DNA of 32,652 nt from Candidatus Campbellbacteria bacterium (GTDB lineage Bacteria > Patescibacteriota > Minisyncoccia > Phycocordibacterales > JABAAK01), in assembly GCA_028817035.1 (NCBI GenBank), contig JAPPQH010000007.1, forward strand, positions 1-32,652, read 5' to 3'. The position numbers and the translations under genes are program-made. Below the pieces are notes generated by a model. That model worked only from the letters and a program-made list of their open reading frames with translations. It did no database searches and was not told the origin of the DNA. Below are positions 25,441 through 32,519 of this stretch, piece by piece (within the stretch, counting starts at the first letter, position 1; every line of letters begins with the position of its first letter).

Positions 25441-25449
25441 TCACCTCCT
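25441..25449 (-). promoter_or_regulatory. perfect Shine-Dalgarno (AGGAGGTGA)
   Basis: Nine bases exactly complementary to the standard 16S 3' end lie 4 bases before ATG 25436. This fixes the start of the 113-residue protein and is unusual for this window. Confidence 0.9.
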
Positions 25450-25481
25450 GTTTTGATTTAGAAAGGAACATTACCATCTTT

Positions 25482-25510
25482 ATGTTACACCACACCGCAC
25501 CAAATGTCAA
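25482..25510 (-). promoter_or_regulatory. promoter of the 113-residue protein gene
   Basis: On the minus strand, TTGACA (25510-25505) is followed after 17 bases by TAACAT (25487-25482). The -35 is supplied by the second copy of the 24-bp repeat (25500-25523). Confidence 0.75.
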
Positions 25511-25523
25511 AGATTGGTATAAT
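25500..25523. repeat. 24-bp promoter-containing direct repeat, copy 2
   Basis: This is identical to 25023-25046, 477 bp apart. On the + strand its extended -10 TATAAT ends 7 bases before ATG 25531, which opens a 71-codon frame of doubtful reality that runs through a hairpin. On the minus strand it gives the -35 for the 113-residue protein gene. Confidence 0.8.
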
Positions 25524-25568
25524 GGGTGTGATGAAGAGGCGTGAGGGGGAGGGGAGGGAGTCTCAAAA

Positions 25569-25603
25569 CAAAAACAGCAGGAATATCCTACTGTTTTTGT
25601 TTG
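25569..25603. terminator. bidirectional terminator-like hairpin
   Basis: CAAAAACAG-C-AGGA / TCCT-A-CTGTTTTTG forms a 13-bp stem with one mismatch and a 3-base loop. T-rich flanks lie on both strands. It would stop any + transcript from the promoter at 25500-25523 after about 60 nt, and shield that area from the island. Confidence 0.65.
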
Positions 25604-25619
25604 TCACTTTGTTTAATAA

Positions 25620-25649
25620 CAATGTATACATTGCAGTGTTTACCACTGC
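25620..25649. repeat. palindrome followed by stem-loop
   Basis: The perfect 14-bp palindrome CAATGTATACATTG (25620-25633) is directly followed by GCAGTG/CACTGC (25633-25649) around TTTAC. On the minus strand this looks superficially like a tRNA D-arm (GGCGCAGTGGTAA), but there is no T-arm. It could be an operator or a degenerate tRNA relic. Confidence 0.55.
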
Positions 25650-25681
25650 GCCATCCTATTTATTTGATTGTAGATGTCAAA

Positions 25682-25871
25682 TAGGCAAAAGTCATCTTTG
25701 GGTATTCTTCTTTTCTTCTCATATATTTTTTTATATCAACCTATGATCATCGTTTGATGACTTTTACCTATATAGGTTGATGTGTACACTTTACCATAGA
25801 GAGAACCACCTTTTACAAAATGGATTGTGGGAAAACAAGGAAAATGTTAATAAATATAAAGACTTTTGCCT
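25682..25871. promoter_or_regulatory. interleaved inverted repeats upstream of the ATPase gene
   Basis: Element A (25682-25696, TAGGCAAAAGTCATC) pairs with A' (25756-25770, GATGACTTTTACCTA; one mismatch). Element B (25735-25744, ATCAACCTAT) pairs with B' (25772-25781, ATAGGTTGAT; perfect). The order A-B-A'-B' allows a pseudoknot in RNA. A third copy, GACTTTTGCC (25861-25870), matches A perfectly over 10 bp. TCATC/GATGA offers an alternative small hairpin. These may be operator copies for a repressor or a structured leader. No protein gene is supported between 25604 and 25924. Confidence 0.6.
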
Positions 25872-25886
25872 TTTTATATTATCTGC

Positions 25887-25916
25887 TTGTCATAATTTAG
25901 GAAGTAGGAATATAAT
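25887..25916 (+). promoter_or_regulatory. promoter of the ATPase-gluzincin pair
   Basis: TTGTCA (25887-25892) and TATAAT (25911-25916) are separated by 18 bases. The ATG at 25925 is 8 bases beyond the -10, so the mRNA is leaderless or nearly so. Confidence 0.75.
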
Positions 25917-25924
25917 ATGTAGGT

Positions 25925-28240
25925 ATGATAAAGAAAATTAAAAAGTTGAAAAATCTTGGGATATTTAAAGATTTTAACTGGGGTTCTGAGACGAATGATT
26001 TTAAAAAATTCAATTTAATATATGGTTGGAATAGAAGTGGAAAGACATCTATTTCTCGTATTTTTGCGAGTTGTGAGAAAAAATGTACTTATGACGAAAA
26101 TAAGTTCAAGCAATACCCAAAACATGGAGAATTTGAGATAAAGACAGATAGTGTGTCCATAAAAGATACAGATGTCATTAATAATATTTTACCAATAAAA
26201 GTTTTTAACCAAGATTTTATAGATGAAAATATTTCTTTTGATGATTCAAACCTATGTAACCCTATTATTTATGTTAGTGATAAGGACATTCAAAGTAAAA
26301 GGCAATTGGAAAAATTAAAATTGGATAGTGATGATTTTTCAAAAAAACACATATTGGCAGAAAAAGAAATATTAATACAACAAAAAATAAAAGACAACTT
26401 TCTTGTGCCGTTAGCAAAGAATATTAAGGACGATCTTAATCTTAATTATACTAAAACAACTGTAGAAAATTTAATAAAACAAATCGGCATTGATAATTTT
26501 GATGGCAAATTTCTCTCTGATGAAAATGAAAGAAATTATACTAATATAATTAATAATGAGCCTAAAAATGAACAGCACAAACTTTCAGATTATCAAATCA
26601 ACTTTTCTTTTAATAGTAAAATTATAGATAATTTTCAAAAGATTTTTGAAGAAGTTAAAAATTTACTCAATAAAAATGTTATATCTGAATCATTAGATAG
26701 ATTGAAGAATGATCAAGATTTAAATACCTGGGTTAAGCATGGTTTTGATTTACATAAAACAAAAGAAGAAACAAAAAAATGTTTATTTTGTGAAAAACCA
26801 CTAGATAAAGATTTCTTAGATACCCTCTCAAGACATTTTAGTGAAGATTATGAAAAACTACAGAATCAAATTAATGATTTAAAAAATGGTATTTTGAGAT
26901 TTAAAGAGCAAGAGGTTGAAGTAGAAAATAAAGATCTTTATCCTAATTTGAAAAGTGGGTATAAGAATAATGCAGAAAATTTGAATAAATGTATCAGAAA
27001 AATGAACGAGTGGATTGATAAAACAGTAGAAATTTTAGAAGAGAAATACAACAAACCACTTGATGTTGTAAATAGCCCAGACACTCCACAAGATTTTTTA
27101 AACTCGTATAATTCATCTATTGCAAAGTTGAACGCTATTATTGAAGAACATAATGAGAAGACAAAAAACCATACCCAAGAAGTCGAGAAAGCAAAAGAAC
27201 AACTTGTAATGCACATGATTGCTAAAGCCTTATCTGAAGAAGATTTAAAAAAAATGAATAATGATTTAGAACAAGCTATTAATAATGAAAATACTATTAA
27301 AACGAATCTTGATAAAATTAATCCCGATATTCAAAAACTTGAGAATCAGTCTTCAGATATTGGTGTGGCAATTGCAGATGTAAATAAGCATCTAAAAGAA
27401 TTCTTTGGGGAAGAAGAAATAACACTTGAATTGGCTAAAGAAAATAAAGGATATAGCATAAAAAGAAACGGGGAAATAGCTGAAAATTTAAGTGAAGGTG
27501 AGAAATCAGCAATTGCATTCTCATATTTTATTGTTAAAGTTGGAGAAAAAGAATTTGACAAATCAAATGGAATTATTTTTATAGACGATCCAATTTCAAG
27601 TTTTGATTCAAACTTTATTTATCATTGTTTTTCAATAATAAGAACACATTTCAGTGAAGTTGGACAATTATTTATTTCCACACACAATTTTCAGTTTTTC
27701 AATCTAATAAAGAATTGGTTTATTAGAAATAATAAAAACAGAAAAAAGGGGAATAAAGACGAATGCTGCGAGTTTTTTATGGTAGAAAATTTTATTGAAT
27801 CAAACACAAGAAAAGCAAGAATTGTTGCATTAGATAAGACACTGCGAGAATATAAATCTGAATATCATTTTTTATTTTATAACCTCAAAAAGTTTGTAGA
27901 AAGGGAAGATATACAATATGAAGATTTTTATACTATTGGAAACATGGCAAGGAGATTTTTTGATATTTTTGCAGATTTTAAAAGACCAACAATAGAAGAT
28001 CAAAAGACCAAACTAGAAGAGTTGGTAAAGGATATTAATGACCCAGAAGAAAAAATAAGTATAGCAGAAAAGACAAAAGCGTATAAACTAATTAATGATT
28101 TCTCCCATAATTCTGATCCAGCTAGTGCAATAGAACATAAAGATAAAAGCGAAATTAAAGATGCGATAAAAATTTTATTAAGTATAGTTAAAGAATCAGA
28201 CCCAAAGCATTTTGAACTCCTAAAGATAAAATCTATATAA
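25925..28240 (+). CDS. AAA_13-type ABC ATPase, RloC/PrrC-like
   Basis: This is a 771-residue SMC/Rad50-like ATPase of the AAA_13 group that includes the tRNA anticodon nucleases PrrC and RloC. Walker A is GWNRSGKTS (34-42), followed by the family-typical VFNQDFIDENI (about 92). Long coiled coils flank a CLFC motif (C286, C289) with EKPLDKDF, resembling the RloC zinc hook. The second head half has LSEGE (about 522-526), Walker B IIFIDDP (D554, D555) with PISSFDSN, and the switch histidine in STHNFQFF (about 586). The C-terminal region (about 620-771) contains SEYHFLFYNL, NMARRFFDIF and INDFSHN. I cannot confirm the Arg-Glu-His nuclease triad, so nuclease function is unproven. The stop is 1 base before the next start. 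DNA is markedly AT-richer than the core genes, which suggests transfer. Confidence 0.82.
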   Translation: MIKKIKKLKNLGIFKDFNWGSETNDFKKFNLIYGWNRSGKTSISRIFASCEKKCTYDENKFKQYPKHGEFEIKTDSVSIKDTDVINNILPIKVFNQDFIDENISFDDSNLCNPIIYVSDKDIQSKRQLEKLKLDSDDFSKKHILAEKEILIQQKIKDNFLVPLAKNIKDDLNLNYTKTTVENLIKQIGIDNFDGKFLSDENERNYTNIINNEPKNEQHKLSDYQINFSFNSKIIDNFQKIFEEVKNLLNKNVISESLDRLKNDQDLNTWVKHGFDLHKTKEETKKCLFCEKPLDKDFLDTLSRHFSEDYEKLQNQINDLKNGILRFKEQEVEVENKDLYPNLKSGYKNNAENLNKCIRKMNEWIDKTVEILEEKYNKPLDVVNSPDTPQDFLNSYNSSIAKLNAIIEEHNEKTKNHTQEVEKAKEQLVMHMIAKALSEEDLKKMNNDLEQAINNENTIKTNLDKINPDIQKLENQSSDIGVAIADVNKHLKEFFGEEEITLELAKENKGYSIKRNGEIAENLSEGEKSAIAFSYFIVKVGEKEFDKSNGIIFIDDPISSFDSNFIYHCFSIIRTHFSEVGQLFISTHNFQFFNLIKNWFIRNNKNRKKGNKDECCEFFMVENFIESNTRKARIVALDKTLREYKSEYHFLFYNLKKFVEREDIQYEDFYTIGNMARRFFDIFADFKRPTIEDQKTKLEELVKDINDPEEKISIAEKTKAYKLINDFSHNSDPASAIEHKDKSEIKDAIKILLSIVKESDPKHFELLKIKSI

Positions 28241-28241
28241 A

Positions 28242-28808
28242 ATGATAAGTGAATTTGAAATATTGAAACATCTTCAAAATGAAATGCCTCATATAATGGA
28301 AAAGGTTGAAAATTTATTTGGAGAAAAGGATGAGAGCTGGGGATTTTCTGGGATTAGGATTTGTTCTGATGAGGATGTTCCTTGTGTATATTATCCCCGA
28401 GTAGAAGGAAAAAATATCGGAATATTAATATCCAAATCTTGTATTGATGACAGTGATTGCATAAGGGCAGAATGGCAACTTGCACACGAATGTGTCCATC
28501 TTTTATCTCCTGATAAAAATAAAGGAATAAACGCAAATTTTTTAGAGGAAGGTATGGCGACATATTTTCAGGATAAATATATTTCAGACAAATATAGAAG
28601 AGAGTTTAATTATAAAGAAAAATATAAAAAAGCAAAAGAATTATATTCCGAAATACACAATATAAATCCGCATATTATAAAAAAGATTAGAACAGAAAAG
28701 TGTCCTAATCTAAAGGAAATGACTAAGGAGATTCTGTTAGAATATTGTAAAGGTTTAAAAGATGATACGGCTGAAGCATTAATTCAATCATTTTATAATG
28801 AACAATAG
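28242..28808 (+). CDS. gluzincin-like HExxH protein coupled to the ATPase
   Basis: This 188-residue probable zinc metallopeptidase starts 1 base after the ATPase stop, so the two should be co-transcribed and translationally coupled. The motif WQLAHECVHLL gives H82-E83-x-x-H86, and FLEEGMATYF resembles the LxEGxAxYF glutamate helix of gluzincins (third ligand probably E103). The HExxH-to-Glu spacing (about 17) is short, as in minimal gluzincins. ImmA/IrrE-type (M78) peptidases share HExxH but usually have a different glutamate motif. The remainder is charged and helical. There is no signal peptide or TM segment, so it is cytoplasmic. A role in releasing, activating or restraining the ATPase, or in cleaving a phage or host protein, is inference from the pairing. 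Confidence 0.75.
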   Translation: MISEFEILKHLQNEMPHIMEKVENLFGEKDESWGFSGIRICSDEDVPCVYYPRVEGKNIGILISKSCIDDSDCIRAEWQLAHECVHLLSPDKNKGINANFLEEGMATYFQDKYISDKYRREFNYKEKYKKAKELYSEIHNINPHIIKKIRTEKCPNLKEMTKEILLEYCKGLKDDTAEALIQSFYNEQ

Positions 28809-28841
28809 AGGAAAAAGCAGGGAAATAGGGAAGTGTGAGTT

Positions 28842-30011
28842 TTAACTGTTTCCTTTTGCTTGATTGTGAGGTTTGCATAACATCTCACAATTTTTGATAT
28901 CAGTTTTACCACCATTACTCCAAGGTGTTACATGGTCGGCATCCATTTCTTTAAAATCCCATATTTTATCTTTTTTAGCATCGTGCCCAATAGCACAATA
29001 AGAACAATTTGATATCTTTTTCTTTTTGGCTTCAGCGGTTTGTTTATTGTAAACTTCTTTTTTGCCTGCATCATCAAACAAACGCACATCAAGTAATTTA
29101 GTATCTTTTGAGCCACCAAGAACATACTCAAAAATACCTTTCCGACTTTTAACATAAGGATCACCATAAAGTTTTTGAACTTCTTTTGATATTTTCTTTG
29201 AATCATATTTTTTCTTATGATATTCTTCATACAAACGCCCCCATTCCAGTCCTTGCATTTCCTTTTCAACATCTACAAACATGCCTGAGACCCAGTCAAT
29301 CACTTTATTAAAATGTTTCTTCAACTCATTAATATTCTCATCATAGCGATGGCGACTCATATATTCGTCAATCTTTCCTTTACTCACCCAGTCCAATGCT
29401 CTCTCAAAAAATGCTTGTCTATCTGCACTACCTCTTACATAAGCATTCCATTTTTCTATATTTATATTTTGACTATTACTAAATTCTTTTTTGCCCAATG
29501 TGACAAAAGGTCCAGAATAGATTGCATTTAATAACTCCTGTTCGTTGAGTGGGATTCCTTTAATATTTATGGTCTTAAACCATTCTTTTATTTCACTCTC
29601 TGTTCCTTCACATTCATAAATAAGTAACTTCGTTTGCAAAATTTTCTCTTTTTTGTCTTTTGCAAGACCGCTAAAATATTGTTCCATTCCACCTTGATCT
29701 TTTATAGCAAATTTTTCACCTATAAATCTTCCAAGGCTTGTTATTCGCTGTTGACCGTCTAAAACCTCAAATTTGCTACCACTTGTTTTATTAAAATAAA
29801 TCAATCCTATTGGGTATCCTTTTAGAACTGATTCAATTACAGCAGCCTCTTTTTCACCACCATCAGAGGCATAGAGATAATTGCGCTGATACTCTGGCTG
29901 AATGGTTAGTTTACCAGACAAACCAAATAGACCCTTGCCTTCAAGTTCGTTATACTCAAATCCTTTGCAGATATCTTCAACAGTAATATTGGTTTTTAAG
30001 GTTGTATTCAT
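28842..30011 (-). CDS. DUF262 (ParB-like) plus HNH nuclease protein
   Basis: This 389-residue protein has an N-terminal DUF262 domain, a ParB-like fold used in GmrSD and other restriction proteins: PEYQRNYLY (about 39-47) and the DGQQR motif (85-89). A helical middle leads to a C-terminal HNH nuclease domain: C336-x-x-C339, [12 protein letters not shown] (H360), N374 and [10 protein letters not shown] (C379, H382). All core HNH residues appear present, so it is probably an active, NTP-dependent or NTP-gated DNA endonuclease. It starts 1 base after the stop of the EcoRI-type methyltransferase, so the two form a tight operon and a likely modification-restriction pair. It is convergent with the ATPase-gluzincin pair. 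The DNA is AT-rich. Confidence 0.87.
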   Translation of the reverse strand: MNTTLKTNITVEDICKGFEYNELEGKGLFGLSGKLTIQPEYQRNYLYASDGGEKEAAVIESVLKGYPIGLIYFNKTSGSKFEVLDGQQRITSLGRFIGEKFAIKDQGGMEQYFSGLAKDKKEKILQTKLLIYECEGTESEIKEWFKTINIKGIPLNEQELLNAIYSGPFVTLGKKEFSNSQNINIEKWNAYVRGSADRQAFFERALDWVSKGKIDEYMSRHRYDENINELKKHFNKVIDWVSGMFVDVEKEMQGLEWGRLYEEYHKKKYDSKKISKEVQKLYGDPYVKSRKGIFEYVLGGSKDTKLLDVRLFDDAGKKEVYNKQTAEAKKKKISNCSYCAIGHDAKKDKIWDFKEMDADHVTPWSNGGKTDIKNCEMLCKPHNQAKGNS

Positions 30012-30012
30012 A

Positions 30013-31143
30013 TCATTTTTTGTGTTTTATTAATATGCGTGCATATTGTGGTTTACCTTTTATATAAGTGCAATCTGTTGCGCTTTTTGTATTATTCATT
30101 AAATGCTCTCTTTCCCCTTTCACATTAGAATTTCCCAATATTTCAAATTGGTCTGGATTATATTTATCAAGAAAAGTAATTGGAACTCCCATCACACCAT
30201 TATAATCGCTTGGAATTGCGTTTGTATAAGGTACCTCAATTGCATTATAGTTATCATAATTTTGATAACTATTTTCTTTTTTTCGTAATTGTTTGTTAAA
30301 TTTTTTATTATCTCTCGCCGTCATAAGTGATAGTGGTTGATGTCGACGACCATGATCAAGATTTGTGAACCATCTTATACTTGGGACTCTGATATATTTA
30401 TTTCCTTTTTCATCAATCCTTAAACTACTACTTCTAACCTCATAATAATTTGGCACTCTAAATTCAACATCACCGCTATGTATACTATAACCAAGCCATA
30501 ATTTATTATCTTTAATCAGCGGAAATATTTCTTTATAGGTAATAGCATTAGAATTTCCCAGTATTAGAAATTTCTTATCGTATTCCATTAAATGTGCAAC
30601 AAACTCTCTAAATAAAGAAAACGGAGGATTTGTAACTACTATGTCTGCTTGTTTTAATAATTCAATGCATTCATCACTTCTAAAATCGCCGTTTTCTTCC
30701 AAGGGTTTCCATTCATTGTTTTTATTTTGTCTCAATAATAAAGCAACGTCTTTTAAGTTAAACTCGCCATCGTCGTCTATATCGCCAACTTCATTTATAA
30801 TCATAAATCTATTGGCTGTTATTTTTGGACGACCTTTTTTGGGTGTTAATGTTTTATCATCCCCAAACAATTCTAGTTGCGTATTTGCTATTGGCGAAGG
30901 TTTGTAACTAGTGGTTATTAGTCGTTTTAATCCAAGCCTCCCAAAATTGAGCACAAAATAACGAAAGAAATTACTCTCATAAGGGTCATCACAATTGCAA
31001 TATACAACTTTGTCTCTAAAAGTATCAATATTATAATCTAAATATGCTTCAATTTCTTTTTGAATATCATTAAATTGAGTATAAAATTCATCTTTCTTGT
31101 TTCTTGCAGCATTTCTTAGATTTTTGTTTGAAGATTTTGCCAT
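30013..31143 (-). CDS. EcoRI-family adenine-specific DNA methyltransferase
   Basis: This 376-residue protein is of the EcoRI methylase family (N6-adenine, S-adenosylmethionine-dependent). The N-terminal [19 protein letters not shown] and [18 protein letters not shown] stretches are family hallmarks. The catalytic [15 protein letters not shown] contains NPPF at 172-175. The target site cannot be read from sequence. Five GAATTC sites noticed by eye (3527, 6884, 11911, 24399, 27398) show the EcoRI site is not absent here. The gene lies immediately upstream of the DUF262-HNH gene on the same strand (1-bp gap), suggesting it protects the host from that nuclease. No EcoRI-like restriction gene is present. 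ATG 31143 has a weak GGA ribosome-binding site and a TGGTAAAAT -10 (31169-31161). Confidence 0.92.
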   Translation of the reverse strand: MAKSSNKNLRNAARNKKDEFYTQFNDIQKEIEAYLDYNIDTFRDKVVYCNCDDPYESNFFRYFVLNFGRLGLKRLITTSYKPSPIANTQLELFGDDKTLTPKKGRPKITANRFMIINEVGDIDDDGEFNLKDVALLLRQNKNNEWKPLEENGDFRSDECIELLKQADIVVTNPPFSLFREFVAHLMEYDKKFLILGNSNAITYKEIFPLIKDNKLWLGYSIHSGDVEFRVPNYYEVRSSSLRIDEKGNKYIRVPSIRWFTNLDHGRRHQPLSLMTARDNKKFNKQLRKKENSYQNYDNYNAIEVPYTNAIPSDYNGVMGVPITFLDKYNPDQFEILGNSNVKGEREHLMNNTKSATDCTYIKGKPQYARILIKHKK

Positions 31144-31271
31144 GTTCCACTGTTTTCTCTATTTTACCATAATGCCGGACCATAAAATGTCCCTCGCGAT
31201 AGATAGAAATGTGCACAAAAAGGGAAATGAACTTGCTTTTTAATTGATATAATGGGGTTATCGTAAATATT
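31144..31271. promoter_or_regulatory. divergent promoters, methyltransferase and membrane protein
   Basis: On the minus strand an extended -10 TGGTAAAAT (31169-31161) serves the methyltransferase operon. On the + strand an extended -10 TGATATAAT (31246-31254) lies 17 bases before ATG 31272. No strong -35 boxes are seen, and no obvious operator. Confidence 0.55.
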
Positions 31272-32471
31272 ATGAAAAAGGAAGAAAGAAAAAAAATAAC
31301 AAAAGAGGAGTTTGAGGAAAGATTAATTGCAATGGTAAATGCCCCAGAGGGAAAATACTCTGGATTACATGCAAATGATAAATTTAAAGATAATTTTGAA
31401 CTAAAGAATTTTAACATATTAATAATAAAAAATTTAGTATTTGATTTCGATCCGTTTCAACTCACCTTTAATAGTCCTATAATGAACAATATTAGGGTAA
31501 TGGGCGCATTAGTAAATTTTCTTAATTGTAAATTTGATAAAAAAATTGGTGCTGCAATAATTATTACCAATCCATTTCAACTTAAAGATAATATTTTTTC
31601 TAAAATAGAGGTTTCAATGGACAGTTATGAGAATTTACAAAGACAAGAAAGTTATAGGTTAAAATTGTCCATTGATATTAAGGGAGATAAATTCGCAGGG
31701 ACTAACGAGTTTGATGAAATATTTATAGATATGCAATCTAGTAATTTAAATGGAAGATATTTTAGTGTAGAAAATTTAATTATAGACAATCCTACAAAGA
31801 AGGTAGAAATAAAGAATATCTGTCTAAATGGAAATATGAAATCTGTAATCATTAGGAGCGTAAGTATGAAAGGATTGTTTATTGGCTATCGTATCAAAGA
31901 AAATGTATTTTTTGAGAAAATAATGACCTCGTTAGCATTTAAAGTTTCAGAAGTTTTTCAGATGGAGGATGTTGAAATAACTGATGGATTTTTATTTAAT
32001 ATGGATCCAAAATGTATAGAGTTTAATTTTTTAAGAATAAATAACATAACTTTTCCACCTATTTTTAGCGAACAAAGACAAAGATATTTTTTTAATGTTT
32101 TGCGTCATCGGTTGGAAGAGAAGAAAGATTTTATCGGTGCTGTTGAGTTGTATAACCAAGAATTAAATTCGTATGCAGAAAATACCACTCAAGCACAAAA
32201 ATGGTTGATTCTTGTTAAAAATTTTCTAAGCAAGCATAGGACAGATATTTTAAGACCGATAATATTTTATTTCATGGTGATTATATTTTTCTTCTCTATT
32301 TATCTTTTATATTTTAGATGTGATTTTGACGATATATTCCCAGACATTATCAGACCTTGGAGTACTGTTGATGGGGCATGGGGTCCTTTTGAGGCAATAA
32401 GAATTATAGCAATATCAGTTTTGTATTATGAGATAATTGTTAGCGCGAGGCTATTTGTTTATAAGAAATAA
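31272..32471 (+). CDS. 399-residue protein with two C-terminal TM helices
   Basis: The family is not securely recognised. Residues about 1-280 are a soluble region alternating hydrophobic and polar residues (LIIKNLVFDFDPFQLTF, VEIKNICLNGNMKSVIIRS), suggestive of a beta-helix or solenoid, perhaps a degenerate pentapeptide-like repeat. A helical linker follows (RQRYFFNVLRHRLEEKKDF, AVELYNQELNSYAE). Two TM helices are at about 333-356 (IIFYFMVIIFFFSIYLLYF) and 370-396. The solenoid, linker and two-TM layout resembles pentapeptide-repeat membrane/ion-channel-type proteins, so a membrane effector is possible but unproven. It is divergent from the methyltransferase operon, and the DNA is AT-rich like the rest of the island. 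The start is ATG 31272, the first Met after the extended -10. Confidence 0.7.
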   Translation: MKKEERKKITKEEFEERLIAMVNAPEGKYSGLHANDKFKDNFELKNFNILIIKNLVFDFDPFQLTFNSPIMNNIRVMGALVNFLNCKFDKKIGAAIIITNPFQLKDNIFSKIEVSMDSYENLQRQESYRLKLSIDIKGDKFAGTNEFDEIFIDMQSSNLNGRYFSVENLIIDNPTKKVEIKNICLNGNMKSVIIRSVSMKGLFIGYRIKENVFFEKIMTSLAFKVSEVFQMEDVEITDGFLFNMDPKCIEFNFLRINNITFPPIFSEQRQRYFFNVLRHRLEEKKDFIGAVELYNQELNSYAENTTQAQKWLILVKNFLSKHRTDILRPIIFYFMVIIFFFSIYLLYFRCDFDDIFPDIIRPWSTVDGAWGPFEAIRIIAISVLYYEIIVSARLFVYKK

Positions 32472-32487
32472 CACCCCAAACACATCC

Positions 32488-32519
32488 TATAATAAATATA
32501 TTATAATATATTTATTATA
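32488..32519. repeat. perfect 32-bp AT-only palindrome
   Basis: TATAATAAATATATTA is followed directly by its exact reverse complement, 17 bases after the stop of the preceding gene. It may act as a bidirectional terminator or transcript-stabilising hairpin, or mark an island edge. A related 9-bp hairpin AATAAAATA/TATTTTATT lies near 32625-32645. Confidence 0.8.

Noticed and set aside
25027-25461. A + strand frame opposite the 113-residue gene
   Set aside because: Its ATG lies inside the 24-bp promoter repeat and it runs antisense through the terminator and the better-supported minus-strand gene.
25605-25660. tRNA-like D-arm (GGCGCAGTGGTAA on the minus strand)
   Set aside because: There is no acceptor pairing, no T-arm, and the would-be anticodon stem is a palindrome without a 7-base loop.
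25531-25746. A 71-codon + strand frame 7 bases after the second repeat's -10
   Set aside because: It runs through a terminator-like hairpin, the palindrome and the first inverted repeats, and the protein is compositionally odd. It is possible as a leaderless small protein but not supported enough to annotate.
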